From NCBI GenBank assembly GCA_013400155.1, contig VXBM01000042.1, positions 677,375 through 741,374 of the forward strand: a stretch of DNA of 64,000 bases, read 5' to 3'. Positions 35,288 through 47,990 of the stretch are shown piece after piece. The notes under the pieces are model-generated. The model made no database searches and was not told where the DNA came from. It saw only the letters and a list, made by a program, of their open reading frames with translations. Positions within the stretch are counted from its first letter, which is position 1; each line of letters starts with the position of its first letter. The translations under genes were made by a program, and so were the position numbers. Source of the DNA: Helopsaltes ochotensis. Its lineage: Eukaryota; Chordata; Aves; Passeriformes; Locustellidae.

Positions 35288-38179
35288 GCCAAAGAGTATT
35301 CCCTTGTAGTGAAAGGAAAGCTGTCGGGCAGAGCGTGCCAACGCCGTGCCAAGAATGGGCTGCTTGATGTGCACAGCCAGCAGGACTGCTCCTTTCAGCA
35401 CTGTTGATAGCATGGACAATAATCCAGTCAATAGCATGAAGCTATCGCATCTATCAGTGGGGACACTGTCCCGAAAGGAAGCTCTGGAATCAGCAGTGTG
35501 ATTAGGGGCAGGAAGAGGGATTACAGCCTAGGAAAACATGTTGAGCAAGAAGACACTGAAAATAGGGGGACTTGCTTTGCAGCAGAGATAAAAAACTAGG
35601 AATGTTATAGAAGTAGACAGGAGTATCAGAGCTGCATAGAAGCCAGATCATCACAGAGCTTCTGTTGCTGTGTCTCCTAACACAGGAACATCCTGGATGT
35701 GCACAAATACACTGTGGAATTGAGTCATAACATTTGAATGCATCTAGAGGAATGGCTTCTCCACATGTTGCATTTGATGGCTGTAGATAGGGAGGTTCAG
35801 AGTAAAATAGGATGCTCCTCAAAGCTATGGGAATATTCACTATTATATTAATGCATTACTATAAACAAGAGTTTAGGGACAGTTATAATGTTGGCAGACA
35901 ACTGCTAATAAAGCAAATTAGTAAGCAGGTTCCCCAGCGGGCAGTTTCCCTCTTCCTTAGGAGCACCTGGTTCTGAATATAACCAGAGTTGGGATATTGA
36001 CGCAGATGTCCCAGGCAATTTGGCAAGCCTGAGGTTTTCACCTTCTGAAATTACTCCTTTAAGTCAACTAATGTTCAAATGCTCAGTTTTCTGTATTCTC
36101 CTCTGAATTTTCTCAATATCTACTGCTGATTTCCTTACACATGGCTGGTGCTAGCACACCAGGGTCCTCTAACCTCTATCCGTACTCCTATAAACTGCCA
36201 AGTCTGAGGTTAGTGAGAGTATTTTTATACAGATTTTTGCTTCTAGCCACGGCTTGGTTTGTCGCATTTCCAGACCAGTCACAAACTTCTGGAGGAAGTT
36301 TGGGCTTGAGAGATTTGCAGCTTCATTTTGCTCGCTGTAGAAGTTGGAATAACTTGGATAAACACTGGTTAATCAGTACAACTCCTGGTGCTTATCTGCC
36401 ACAAACCCAGGCTGCCTACTCACTACTATTTCTCCAGCACAAGTTTTCACCAGACATAATCACAAACATTCCTGTTTCCTGATAACATGCAGAGGAGCAA
36501 TGTTGATTCAGAAAAGTTTTTTCATGCCTAAGAGCACAGGCAGCTGGGGCTGCTGCTTGTGCCCACAGCTGATGTTTCAAGGGGCTTGCCAGAGACAGCT
36601 TGAATTCCAGCCCAGGTGGAGAGATAGGGAGCTGAGGAAGCCTGACTTCTGAAGAGCAGGGATAGCCTGGGATAAACACTTGTAAAGCCACTGAAGGAGG
36701 TTTCTTGAATTTCTCTTCCCAATAGCTCTGTGAAGTGTGTGCATGAGATGGTGACACAAGAGAAACGAAGAACTGACTGGAGGAGTTGCACGCTTTTGAG
36801 TGGGTGCTGGACTGAAATGGGTTTTTGGTGAGCCTGGTAAATTCGGCAAATTTTAGGTTTGTAGAGGGAGAAGAATTATTTTAGGAGTTTTCTGCTGAGG
36901 GAAAGATCCCTGATCTCTGGAGGGTTTTCCCCACACCGTCTCTGCTGACATGGCTGGGTGAGCACTCAGAGCACTCACCTCCTCTCTTCCCCTCCTGCTT
37001 ACTTCCCTGTCTCTACCTTGAATTGCTTTGCAGTGCCGTCAGCCCATCCCCAATCCCTGCACTTCTGACCCAGGGATTGGACTGGGGAAGCCCCGGGCTC
37101 CTTCAGGCACCAGTTAGAATGCCTGGATTTGCAAAGTGCAAGGTTGGCACCCCTGGGATGCTGCTCAGGCTGGCTTGGACCAGCACTGGGATCCACTGCT
37201 AGGACCTGCTGAGACTTGGACAGCAGACCTGTCCACATCAAATTGCCACCCTTGGACACAGAGAACACTGAGGAATAAATTCGAGAGAGCAGGAGACAAG
37301 ATTACATGTTCACAGACATTAATTTACATTCCTTTCTAGTTCTCCTAGCTTCTTTGAAGATATTTCTGTACATTTATTTTCTCATGTTACCAGTGACATT
37401 AATAGTTTAGCAGCAGCTGTTGCCAAAAGAATGATCCAGTTTATAGGCCCAGTGAAGAATGACCTTTTACATTATTGGAGAGAAATAAATCTTTGTTCCT
37501 CAAGCAGAAGAAATTATTTCATTCAGTAAAGCAACTAAGTAAAGAAATGTCTTCTCTCAAAAGTGTTCAGTAAGTGCTAGTAATGCAGAATGCAATCACC
37601 ACAACAGATTTATTTAGCCCTTTTCCTCCATCACTTGTCATATACTTTTAAAAACAAAATGACTCCCTAAGGGACCAATTCACAAGACATTTATACAAAA
37701 GTTATGTCCAGCCAAAGCAGATGGAATGTAGATAGTGCAGGATATGACAGGGGAGCAGATGTTTTCTAATCATTCCTGCATCATTTCTGGTCACTAGCCA
37801 GTTGTATTGGGATTACCCAGTCCCCCCACACAAGCAGCATGGCTTTGCACTCTGCAGAGACACGTGGTAATCCAGGTGCCTGCTTGGGAGAAAAGTTAGG
37901 AGTCTCAGCACTGGTATTTTTATGATACCTTGCTGTTGCACCTCATTTAACTGGTAAACAAAGGGAATGCGTATCAGAACCTAAATCACACTTTTCACAG
38001 CCATCTCCAGCATTGCTATGGGCTGCTCTGGACCCCTCTCCACCTCCAGAAGATGTGAGCAGCCCTGAAGGACTGTGTGTGGTTCCTAACTGGCTCCTGG
38101 CCATTGTATCTCAATCCTGCCCTGGGATATCATTTTTGCTCACTGGCATTTCCAAGCCACTCTTTGAATTCTATTAAAT

Positions 38180-38246
38180 TGTTTGGTTTGGTTTTTTTGT
38201 TTTGTTTTGTTTTTTTGGTTTTTGGGTTTTTTCGGTTTTTTTTTTC
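38180..38246. repeat. T/G-rich low-complexity tract
   Basis: Units such as GGTTTGG, GTTTTGTTTTG and long T runs over about 65 bases. Confidence 0.75.
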
Positions 38247-38847
38247 ATCTCTGAACACAGAATAATTCTTCTACTTGAATTCTGAGAAAAAAAAAATCTC
38301 TTCTATCTTCATTTAGATAAGATCCAAATAGTTTCTAAAGGAGAAAGATTTATTCCAGACAGACCTGCTGTGAAATCTCCTTCTTCATTTACATACATAC
38401 ATACGTATGGTATGTGGAGATAGACACACAGACATGCCCATATACATCATCTATCTCTGCATCTATATACATTCACATGTAATGAACTGCAAAGATATGC
38501 AGAGACAGCTCCATGATGCTTTAGCCCATGCTGTCATGGAATAGAACCACAATGACATTTCCTGAGTTAAAGCAGAGCTGCTTTCATTCAAAATGTTATA
38601 TGGGTTAGAAATCCCACTCTCTGTGACCTGCATTTTACTGTATGAAGGTTCCTGTTTATTTGCAGTAAAGTGGCACCTGAAGTGAGCAAACAGATTTGTG
38701 TTTTTACACAAGCTCCTGGGCAGGTTTGTGCCTCCTGGGCTTAAGGTCGTGTCTGTGCCTTCCCTACACCAGTCCCTCATGTAGCTGGTCCCAACTGTGC
38801 CTGCAGGTATTGCAATCAAACCTCAAGGCTGCAGAGCTGGTACAGGC

Positions 38848-38898
38848 TTAGGACTCTAACCTGTTCTCAGATGTTCTCACATCTGAGAACAGTCCTAA
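38848..38898. repeat. Perfect 13-bp inverted repeat with outer 6-bp extension
   Basis: CTGTTCTCAGATG (38861-38873) and CATCTGAGAACAG (38880-38892) are exact inverses around a six-base loop. Outside them, TTAGGA (38848-38853) pairs with TCCTAA (38893-38898), leaving a seven-base bulge on the left side. The folded length is about 51 bases, shorter than a usual microRNA precursor. The loop TTCTCA repeats part of the arm. Confidence 0.9.
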
Positions 38899-40052
38899 AT
38901 TCTTTGTAGTATACTCCATACACATACATCCCTGTCTGTCGGCACAAATATTGTGTAGCTGGTCTACAGAAAGGTACAACCCCTCCTTTCCAGGAACCAG
39001 CAGATAAATTTCTGCCTCTAAAATAAATCCAGAAGCTTTTATAAAACTTCATGCATAAGGGACTGTGATTTTAGTGTAGACAAGGATCAGTCTGGGGAAT
39101 ATCACTGAAATACAACATTGCCTGTATTAAAGATATTAAATGCTATACAGGAAGGAGGTGATGGCCCTGTGAATGCTTTCATACTGAGAGATAATAGAGT
39201 GCAATTATTTTCTTCTTTGGCTTTCTTGTCTTCAACAGCAAGGAAAGGTCCTGAATAATGATTTGTAGGAGACTTTTCACTATCTCCAGGTAGATGAGAA
39301 TTACAGGGCAAACAGAGATGATAGAGAGTCCATCAGCCAGCTTGAGGACAGAGAGATATTGAGCTGCTTGGGGAAAAGCAGGAAGGCAAAATCCTGATTC
39401 TCAGGATTTGAGTCATGTTATCACTGCTGATAGTGACACACAGATGAACGCCTCAGACCAGCTGGACTTAGTCTGTGAGATCTCACACTAGGGCTTCATA
39501 GGTCTAAGAGTTTCCATCCCTTAGCTGGATTTGTGTAGGACTTGGCTTTCAGTCAGATTGGTCAACACTTGATCCTTCCCGTTGTCTTTGTAGGAAGCAG
39601 TGGGACTGGCATGCTCCACTGCTTTGGCCAGCCTTGGTTGGGAAATGTTCCCAGAGCAAGTGGTGTTTAATTGCTCTCACATACCCAGGGAGGAGAGTTG
39701 AGATGCCTCTTGGCAGGGGCTGAGTATGCCTGGAGGTAGATGGAGAATCAGGTTTTGTTGCTGCCTTGTGTCAGGCCCCTCCTGGTGAGAGGCAACTTTG
39801 CTCTACAGATCCCCTCAGCCAAGCCCTGCTCATGAGGGTGCAATTTACAGCAGACTTTGGGTGGGTGGGTCAGCTCACAGCAGAGGGATGCTAACCTGAG
39901 CACGGAGCCAACAGCTTTGCTTTCCCAAGGATGATGCAAAGATAAAAAAATTATAGCTAAAAATTTTTTTCAACATGAAATCTGGAAGTTGTCAAGAGCA
40001 TGGAATTGCAATTACAATTCTGTCCTGCTCTCAGCCACACCATAAAAAGAAG

Positions 40053-40078
40053 GTCATCAGGATCCTTCTGCTGATGAC
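40053..40078. repeat. Perfect 8-bp inverted repeat
   Basis: GTCATCAG at 40053-40060 and CTGATGAC at 40071-40078, with a ten-base loop. Probably incidental. Confidence 0.8.
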
Positions 40079-42619
40079 AGCAGACATGGCTATTACTCTA
40101 GGTGTGGCAGCTGCAAGGTCGTTAGACAGAGGAACTTCTTTACAGAAGATTGCTTCGTTTTTCCAACCTGGAAAATATTGCTTTTCTTGAGAATAGGACC
40201 AATCAGGAGGCAGAAACTCTGCAAGGGCAATAGACCTAGCTTGAAAAATTCATATCCACACCTGACCTTTCTGTTTTCACCTCTGAGAGATCATTTCCAG
40301 GGAATAAATAACCTGGTCATTTGTGAATCCACTGGGCAAACGTATCCCTTTCGTGGTCCTCTTGTGAGCTTCAGACATCCACAATAGATGAACATATGCC
40401 AGCATCTGAGTCAGGGGTTACAGTGGGTGCAGTAGAGGTCAAATATAAAAGTCTCCAAGTGTTGTCTGTGACTTTAATTCAGCAAAACACTGAAGCACGT
40501 GCTTAGCCTGAAACTGTAACACAAGCAATAGTGACTTGTCTGCTTAAGGCTGGGCATGTGGTTAAGTACTTTGCTGGCTGGAGGCCAGCATGTACAGCAT
40601 GAGGCTACCCGAGCAGTAATCAGCAGCGGGGACTGAATGCACACACATGAGGAGAGAAGGCATCCCCTGATCCCTGAACTGAGCTCTGCAGGCAGCCTTT
40701 CTGCAGCAGGCTGTCACAAGAACCTCTAGAAGGAGGCAGCAGAGTGACTGCCCAGGTTTAGCCTGGCAGTGCCTCCTGGCAGGAGGATGTAACCCCTGGT
40801 GTGACGTGCACAGGTTGGTACCTCTACTCAGGTGGCTGGGTCCTCCTGCCCCTTCTAGCTGTGACACAGGTGAGCAGGAGTGAATAGGGAGCTGTGAGCT
40901 GCCAAAACAAGGAATACAATACCTGAGCTCTGGGTCACGGCCTGAAGAGCAGCTGCAAGGGCAGGGCCACCTGTGCACAGGGAAAGAGACCAGAGCTTCG
41001 CCCTGCCGTGTTCAGCAAAACGAGGTTTGTTTGTTCTTCACAAATGTGTGAAATGCAGAAAAAATAGTGACTCACAACAGCACTGGACTGTTTTCCCTCC
41101 AGGCAGAAATAGGGCTCGATACCTTGAGCACTGGTAGACGCTCAGGGCAGGGAGGGCTGCAGTGACTGGAAGCAGGCAGTCCTCTGAGGTGAGGATGTGC
41201 CCCAGGCTGCGCTCAGAGTGGTGCATCCCTGGAGGGTTTGCTCTGTCAGGGTCCATCCAGCAGCGGTGAAGCTGTGCAAAACAGAGCGTTTAGCTATGGA
41301 TAACCTGATTTTCACCTGTTTAAAGTGTCAGTCCCACTCTGAAATCATGGCAAACAGTCAAACAAGAGGATTTTTAAATGAAGAATTCATGGTGGATTTT
41401 AATTGCTCTACCAGATCAAGTGGCAGTAAAAAAGTCTTTTGTTAGTTAAGAAAATGAGATGCATTTTGCCCATTTAAACATATATGAGATTAGACAAATG
41501 TGCATTCCATTAGAATAGGTTTGCTTTGAGGAAAATACCTAATGCTAGTGGAGAAAAAAATAGCTTAAGGAAGTAACTTCTAGTATTACACTGTGTCGCT
41601 TGTGTATTCTTGGTGAATCAGTGCCAAAAGCTAGATTTCATTCATTAGAAACCATATACTCTTCAATCCAAGCCCGTGACTGAGCTAGGATCTGGCTTTT
41701 GTGCCTTGTGGGAAATTCAGATGAGATGTCAAAAACATTTCTATTCTAAAATGAAACACATAAAGACAAATTGCTTGAGCACTGTGTATGAAAAAATTCA
41801 GAAGTCTTTATTTTGCTTTTGATTTGGAAGCCTTGAAATGCTTTTAAATGTTATAAAATAATTAAAAAAAGAAGACATTCTGAAAATTTATTTTCAAAAA
41901 GAAACATGAACCTTTCTCTGAACGGAGTTCATTAAATAGTAGGTGTCATTTCTTTTGAAATGTTTCATTTTGGAGCTTCTCCCTAAACAAAATATTAAAA
42001 TTGGCTTCTGTAATTTCTCCATTTGGAAGGAACAACATTTTCTTAGTCAACAATTTTCTCATAAAGAATATGAAATGTTCTCTGAAAAACTGCTTCATGA
42101 AAGATGAGTTTATTTCACAGATCACTGGAAAGCAGTCAGCTTTAGCAAGGCCAGTGTGGAGGTTTTCAATGGCTCAGGAATTCATAGTGATTAGACACTT
42201 AAGCTAAGATGATTCCCAAAAGGGATTTGGAGTGTGGAGCTCTTGGTAATATTTGGACATAAATATAATTCAGATTTTAATACCATGTGTGGTAAGCAAT
42301 AGACTGCAATGAAATTCAGAAAGACCGCCTTGTGTGTCTAAAATAGACCTTTATTGCCAAATGCTATGTCTTAAAAATGTATTTGAGAGTAGCTGTACCT
42401 TGGATTTAGCTGAGTGTACTGGGATACATCTTGCCCAACAATAAAGATATATTGCACCAAGAGATTTGAAACTGGTCCATTTTTTTAGTTTGTATGTGCA
42501 AATTTCTTTGTGTGGAAAAGCAATATATAAAGCAAAGGTGAAAGAACAGAAAAATGTAAGTTTCCAGAACAAATATTTCAGCTAAATATGTTTTGATGAA
42601 TGATATCCAAATGCAGTCT

Positions 42620-42656
42620 TATATATATATATATACACACACAAATGTATATATAT
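42620..42656. repeat. TA/CA compound microsatellite
   Basis: TATATATA..., then CACACACA, then a second short TATATATA block. Confidence 0.9.
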
Positions 42657-45600
42657 GGCTTTCAGATATAAAGTAGTCTTTGTTAGAAAGTTTTCTGACT
42701 TAACCCTGATCTTGGGCAGAGGCCTCTTATCTATACAGTATTCAGTAATGGAATAATATGATTAAAAGTGTTTCAAATACAGGTAATTTTATCAAAAGCA
42801 CTGAGCTATTCCAGGCCACGATTACTATCATACTGCTTAATTATATTTTCTTTCTTTAGAAAAATGCAGCTATCTGAAAGTGTAATGAAGGGATTGCTGT
42901 TTTCCTAGCTGTGAAGAAGGGAAGCTCACTGGTTCATTAGCAAAGCAAATTATTTGCCTTTAGCATTAGTTAACCCTAAGGGCTAAATTCCACTCTCAAG
43001 TACATCAAGAGGAAAATAACAAGGGATAGACCGAATTTGAAGTGCTGGTAGTGGGAGCAAAATTTGGCCCTTACCCTTCAGTGGGAAAGCAAATATAATA
43101 TTCCTACTTTCCATCCATCATGTCAGATAACTAGATGGTTTGATTAGATTACGGAGCCCACACTAACAATGATGTATATTTGGCTGAATTAAAAAATGCC
43201 ATTAAAGTGGGATTCCTGGAATTTAGCAGGAAAACAAAATATTTCCTCTCTAAACTCATTATACTTACAGAAAGAAAATTGGATAAGTAAATGAGAAAGC
43301 TTCAAGAGACCCTCCTGTCTATGTTTAGAATTAAAAGCATTTAAATATGATCACGTCTTAATTTTTTTCCCTTGATTTATAAAAACACTTAGGCTATTTC
43401 TGGCTTTGTAAATCTTTCATTTTCAAAACCAAGATATTTTTAACATATTCTCATGCAGAGCACAGACAGAGCATAATGCTTATCCCAAATCTGAAAGAAG
43501 GAAGCACAAGATTCCTGTTGGGAGAAACAGTTTTGACTTTATAATGTGTTGATTTCTCAGTCAAAACACTGTATGCACAGCTTTGATTTTGGCACAACTT
43601 GGGGACAGTGGAGCACTTGGAAATTTTCTCCTAGCTTATTTTCCTTGGTCGACAGCTGGAGACTCTAGGATTTGGGGGATGCACCCACAATTTGCCTGCG
43701 GGCTAGGGGAAACAGACTTCCAAATTTTAGAAGGAAAACAAGGGGACAAAGCTGACCTTGGCACTGGGCAGCTCAAGATCTAAGGATCAGTTTTCACAGA
43801 GGCCCAAAGATATGCAAAGGACTTCGCCAGGCTGCATTTGGCTAAAAGCCAGCTCATTCCAGAGGGATTGGTGGGAATGCGGAGTCTGCGAAGGGCTGCC
43901 TGTGCTAAAACAGGAGAGGGACCATGGTCCTGTCGGGCTTTATTTCTGCAATATTAGGTTTTTATTTCTGTAGAAGATCTCTGCAGGGGAAGCCAGCGCG
44001 GAGACGCTTAGCTGTGAACACTGGCAAGGAAAATTTGGTTGAGTGCAGAAAAGGGCTGAAAGGGGGAAGCTACATGTTGGTGGCAGGAACATTGGGAGAT
44101 TTTTAGTCCTCCACTTTTAAGGTCAGAAAATCACTTCTGTGTCATCTGGGCAGCATAACATTGGCCACCGGTTTGTGGTGAGCCATGAAAAACTATCCCG
44201 CATTTTTAAAGTTTTCTACTGATCTCTCCTTCCTGAGTTAAACTTAATTTCTGAATAACATTGTTGTCCCCATGTGTCAGGTATCCCCATCATTCCCATG
44301 GACATTTTCCCTTCCTTCCCTCTTGTCCATACACACACAGCAGGTAGGCAGAAATTTGTGATCCAGTGTGATTTTTAAAGGTATACAGGGAAGGATTCCA
44401 ACATTATTAAGCTTTCTCACATTAAACAGTCTAATTTATTGTTAATAAGTTGTAGTTTTTTCTTGGACTTGCAAACTTTTTGTATGTTTTGTTTGAATCC
44501 CTTTACTGCCAGAGCAGTAAAATTTTGACTGCATCTAAAAGCATTCCTAATAAATAATCTAGAACTCCACTTATTCCCCATTAAAGGACACTGTTTGTAA
44601 AATTTTTCTCACATTTAATGGATTTTTCCTTGCATTCAGAATTTCCATCATTTGTAACTGGATCTGGTGCAAAACCTTGTGGAATAAATTCTGATCCCAC
44701 TATATAAACTGAGAGTAATTTAAGTGACATTCGAAGAGCTACTCCAGATTTGCACAAGAATAACCCTGAGAAGGGTCTATTGAAAAAGCAGACACATTTG
44801 AATTTGTTAAATAAGGCATCACATGTACTGCAAAGCTGCAAACAGTGAATTCAGGTGCACTTTACAATGCATCAATGATGGTGTTTCCCAAGGGCATGTC
44901 ACTGACTTAGCCTGCACTTGATCAAGGGACTGAAAGGAGCCCAGATCCCGAGAGGCATTTGGACAGCGAGATTGCACTGCAAGCACATTCCTGGAGGATT
45001 CCAGCTACGTTTGCAGGAGAGAAAGAAGGGTTGTGAGCCCTGCTGCCTTGCAGGTGGAGCCTTGGATGCAAGGGAAGCCAGGAGCCAGGGAACGGGACTG
45101 CAGAAGAGGAGCTGCCTAAACTTCTGGGCAGAGGCTAGGGGGAGCATCAGCCTTCCCTGCAGGGAGACTTGTTTAACTCTGCATCAGCAGCAGCACAGCT
45201 GTGATCATCTCCCCACAGCTGGATACCTAAGCTAGGTTGAATGTCCCTTCCTCGTGGAAATTTGGCAGGCATTGTGAGCTTTCCCCTATCTCACAGTCTT
45301 CATCCCCTCCAGGGCCGGGGACCTGAATAGCAGAAAAGTGAAAAATTCAGGTGGGAGACCATTTTCACATGGGTGTGGAGCACGGAGGGGTGGCTCAACC
45401 TCTGCAGGCCGCAGGGAGCACTCGGGGCTGCTGCCTGCAAGCAGGATCTCTCCCCAGGGCGCTTTCCCCATGGAAGAAGGCAGAGCACCATGGACTGACC
45501 AGCCACCTCATGCAGATGAGACCTCACAGAGATTCAAAAGGAATAACTTTAAAATCAGAACAAGTGTGTACGGTGGTGGAGAAGGCTGAGAAAACGTCTG

Positions 45601-47212
45601 AAGTAATTGGCCATTCAAGATCTTATCCTAAAAAGTCCATTCATCCATGAGATTTGGTACTTCCCGAGTTCTGTCACTTTGACTTCATCATTCTCCTAAT
45701 GCAAGTTATTTGCAGGTATTGTAAAAGACACATCTAGATGATAAAGGAAAGTGCAGAAAACTGGCTGATGAGTGTTATTAATAGTAGCCTGTTCCCTGCC
45801 TCTATTAATGTCTCTACAGAGAAGTTCTAGAAATGGAGTCCTGTCTGGGTGGCTACCTTTCACCAGTATTTGTAACCAATGCATGGGAAGGAAGTCAAAG
45901 AACAGATAACTACAGTCCAAGCTTGTAAAGGAATAACCTCTACTTGTTTCCCATCCTTAAGAGGTGCACAATTATCTCTTCTAGTACCTTTTAGTGTCAC
46001 ATTTCTAAGCTTTTCCTTTGCAAAGCAAAGACCAGATAAAACTCCTCAGAAAAAAATTAAAAAGTTGCAAGTTCTGTGTGGAAATACATAATTTTGTGAC
46101 CTTGTACTTTCAGTAATGACAGCAAGGGCAGGATATGCTAACAGACCATCTACTGCTGGATGGAGTACAGTGCTGTCACTTGGGGGATGCTGGATTTGTG
46201 GCAGCATCACATTTGGGGTGTGGGACTGCTACTGCATGTCTGAGCCTCAAGAAGAGTGTCTTGAGAAAGCTCTGTACAACAAAGGCACGACAATTAAGGA
46301 TTTAGAAAGTACAAATAGATGGAAACTGAGTGGTAACAGGACACTACTGCATTTTATGTGGTCCTGGGTGGGTTTTGTGTGGGAGGGTCATTGATTGATG
46401 GATTTCTGGTGAAGCTGTTGTGAAGAAAGGGGACTGATTTCACACTGAACAGGAATTTCAAAGTATGCCAGTAACTTTTTATATTTTTCTCCCCAGAAAG
46501 GAACTGCAAAAATAAAAACTGAAAAGTCTGTGGGTTTTTACTTTTCCAGTAGGAAATGTTTGGCTCCTATTTGTTTTGCTGTTGTAAACAGTGATACATT
46601 GCTAGATTATAAACTATCTCTAGGCTTAGCTCCTTGGAGACTGAGAGCAGCAATGTGCAAACAAAACTCCACTTCTGTTCTGGTATTGAAAAACAACTGA
46701 CTGGTTTGTCTGAGGCCACAAGCATCCCTGCAGAAGATGCATGCAGCCAGACAATGCATGTGAGGATCTCATCCTCCTGATCTGTGGAAGCCCTGCTAAC
46801 ATTACATCCTTTTGAGAGCATGTGTGGCAAGAAACAGGTATGCCTATGCACATGCCTATCCACTCAAAGCATTCCCCTTCTATGCAACACTCTGTTTGCT
46901 CACTTCACTAAACAGGGATATTTATGGATTCTTGACATCCATGCTGCCTTTTCCCCTCAACGTCTATATGCTAGGGTAAATGACTGCAAATCATCTTCCT
47001 TTTAAAGTCTCCTTTAAAAACAGTCTCCAGCTCTGGCTAGCTTAGGGCCGTGAGCCCAGTGCCCATTTGGCTAATGTGCATCTCTGTGACTGCTCCTTCT
47101 GCCAGGGGTGAGGTGGAGAAGACCCTGCCAAGCAGCTTTACTGGCATGCCTGAGGGCTGGCACTCTGAGGGGCGGTGCTGAGCAGAGGGCTCCTCTGCAG
47201 CCCAGCTGCGTG

Positions 47213-47532
47213 CAGGACTGTCTGCGGGGAGCACAGCTGGCTGTATGGCACACAGCTGTCGGCATGGCACGCAGCTGTCTGCAGGATGCACAGCTGTCTG
47301 CAGGATGCACAGCTGTCTGCAGGCTGTCCCCGTGCTCACATGGCACGGCGTGGCACACAGCTCTGCCCGGGGCACAGCGGCCCCCAGGTGCTCAGCTCTG
47401 CAGGGCACAGTTATCTCAAGGTGCGCAGCTATCTCAGCACACAGCTGTCTGTGGGGTGCACAGCTGGCTCGGGACACACGGCAGCCTGCAGAACACACAG
47501 CTGTCTCGTGGCACACAGAGCTGTCTGCAGCT
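47213..47532. repeat. Degenerate GC-rich minisatellite (CACAGCTGTCTGCAGGATG-like units)
   Basis: About fifteen variable units of roughly 18-22 bases share the core CACAGCTGTCTG or GCACACAGCTGTC. Two adjacent copies (about 47276-47318) are nearly exact, while the rest have diverged. The unit lacks stop codons in most frames. The region is therefore open in all three forward frames and at least two reverse ones, producing cysteine-rich pseudo-proteins. I do not call a gene. Confidence 0.85.
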
Positions 47533-47839
47533 GTAGAATTTCAGTAGCATTGTTCTCCCCAAAGTGGATTCACCTTAATGCAGTTTAATTGAGCCTATCC
47601 AAATTCATGCCTTTCCTTGGTTCAGCCTGGCTTTGTGGGTTCCCAGTAGCTGCTGGAGACACTGCTTTTCCAGCCTCCGAGTTGGGGGTGGGTGCAGGGG
47701 ATCCACTGGCTGAGGGCTGCCAGAGATTACAGCTGATGTCACCAAAGGCACTGGCCTGCCTGTAGGTGCAGACTGTTGAATTCTTTGCAGAACTCACAAT
47801 TACCTTTTCCATAATGCCATGCAGGTCAAAAACTTGGAA

Positions 47840-47990
47840 GGACAGACCCTGAGAAAGGGGATATGATATGACAAACTAATATGACATCTCTCAGAAGGGT
47901 TTTAGATGAAACTTGTCTTGACCAGGGCAGGATAAAAGTTTAGATGATCTCTCAAGGTCCTTTTCAGCACTGAGAGAGTAAATGAAATTC
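47840..47990 (+). repeat. CR1 LINE 3' fragment
   Basis: The end TTTAGATGATCTCTCAAGGTCC followed by TTTTCAGCACT corresponds to the CR1 3' block usually written GATGATCTCTAAAGGTCCCTTCCAACCC. It is preceded by worn sequence including CTTGACCAGGGCAGG. Orientation is + and the element is strongly truncated. Confidence 0.65.

Larger units (their letters stand above)
26601..38847. other. Gene-poor region, part 2
   Basis: No recognised gene. It contains an inverted repeat (27879-27913), two copies of a 36-base dispersed sequence (31686 and 35252), two minisatellites (31988-32039, 33973-34028), an exon-like segment (34902-34962) and a T/G-rich tract near 38180-38246. Long open frames around 33765-34360 are produced by the CTGTCC repeat on both strands. 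Those around 29152-29742 have no family match. Confidence 0.7.
38899..47212. other. Gene-poor region, part 3
   Basis: No recognised gene. It contains an 8-bp inverted repeat (40053-40078), an A/T-rich run from about 41440 to 43450 with a TA/CA microsatellite (42620-42656), and faint traces of an old amniote repeat near 42970-43090 (GGGCTAAATTCCACTCTC and CAAAATTTGGCCCTTAC blocks). Open frames are short and unrelated to known families. Confidence 0.7.

Noticed and set aside
47037..47516. 159-codon cysteine-rich frame, - strand, and overlapping forward frames
   Set aside because: Produced by a minisatellite whose unit lacks stops. Openness in five frames at once argues against coding.
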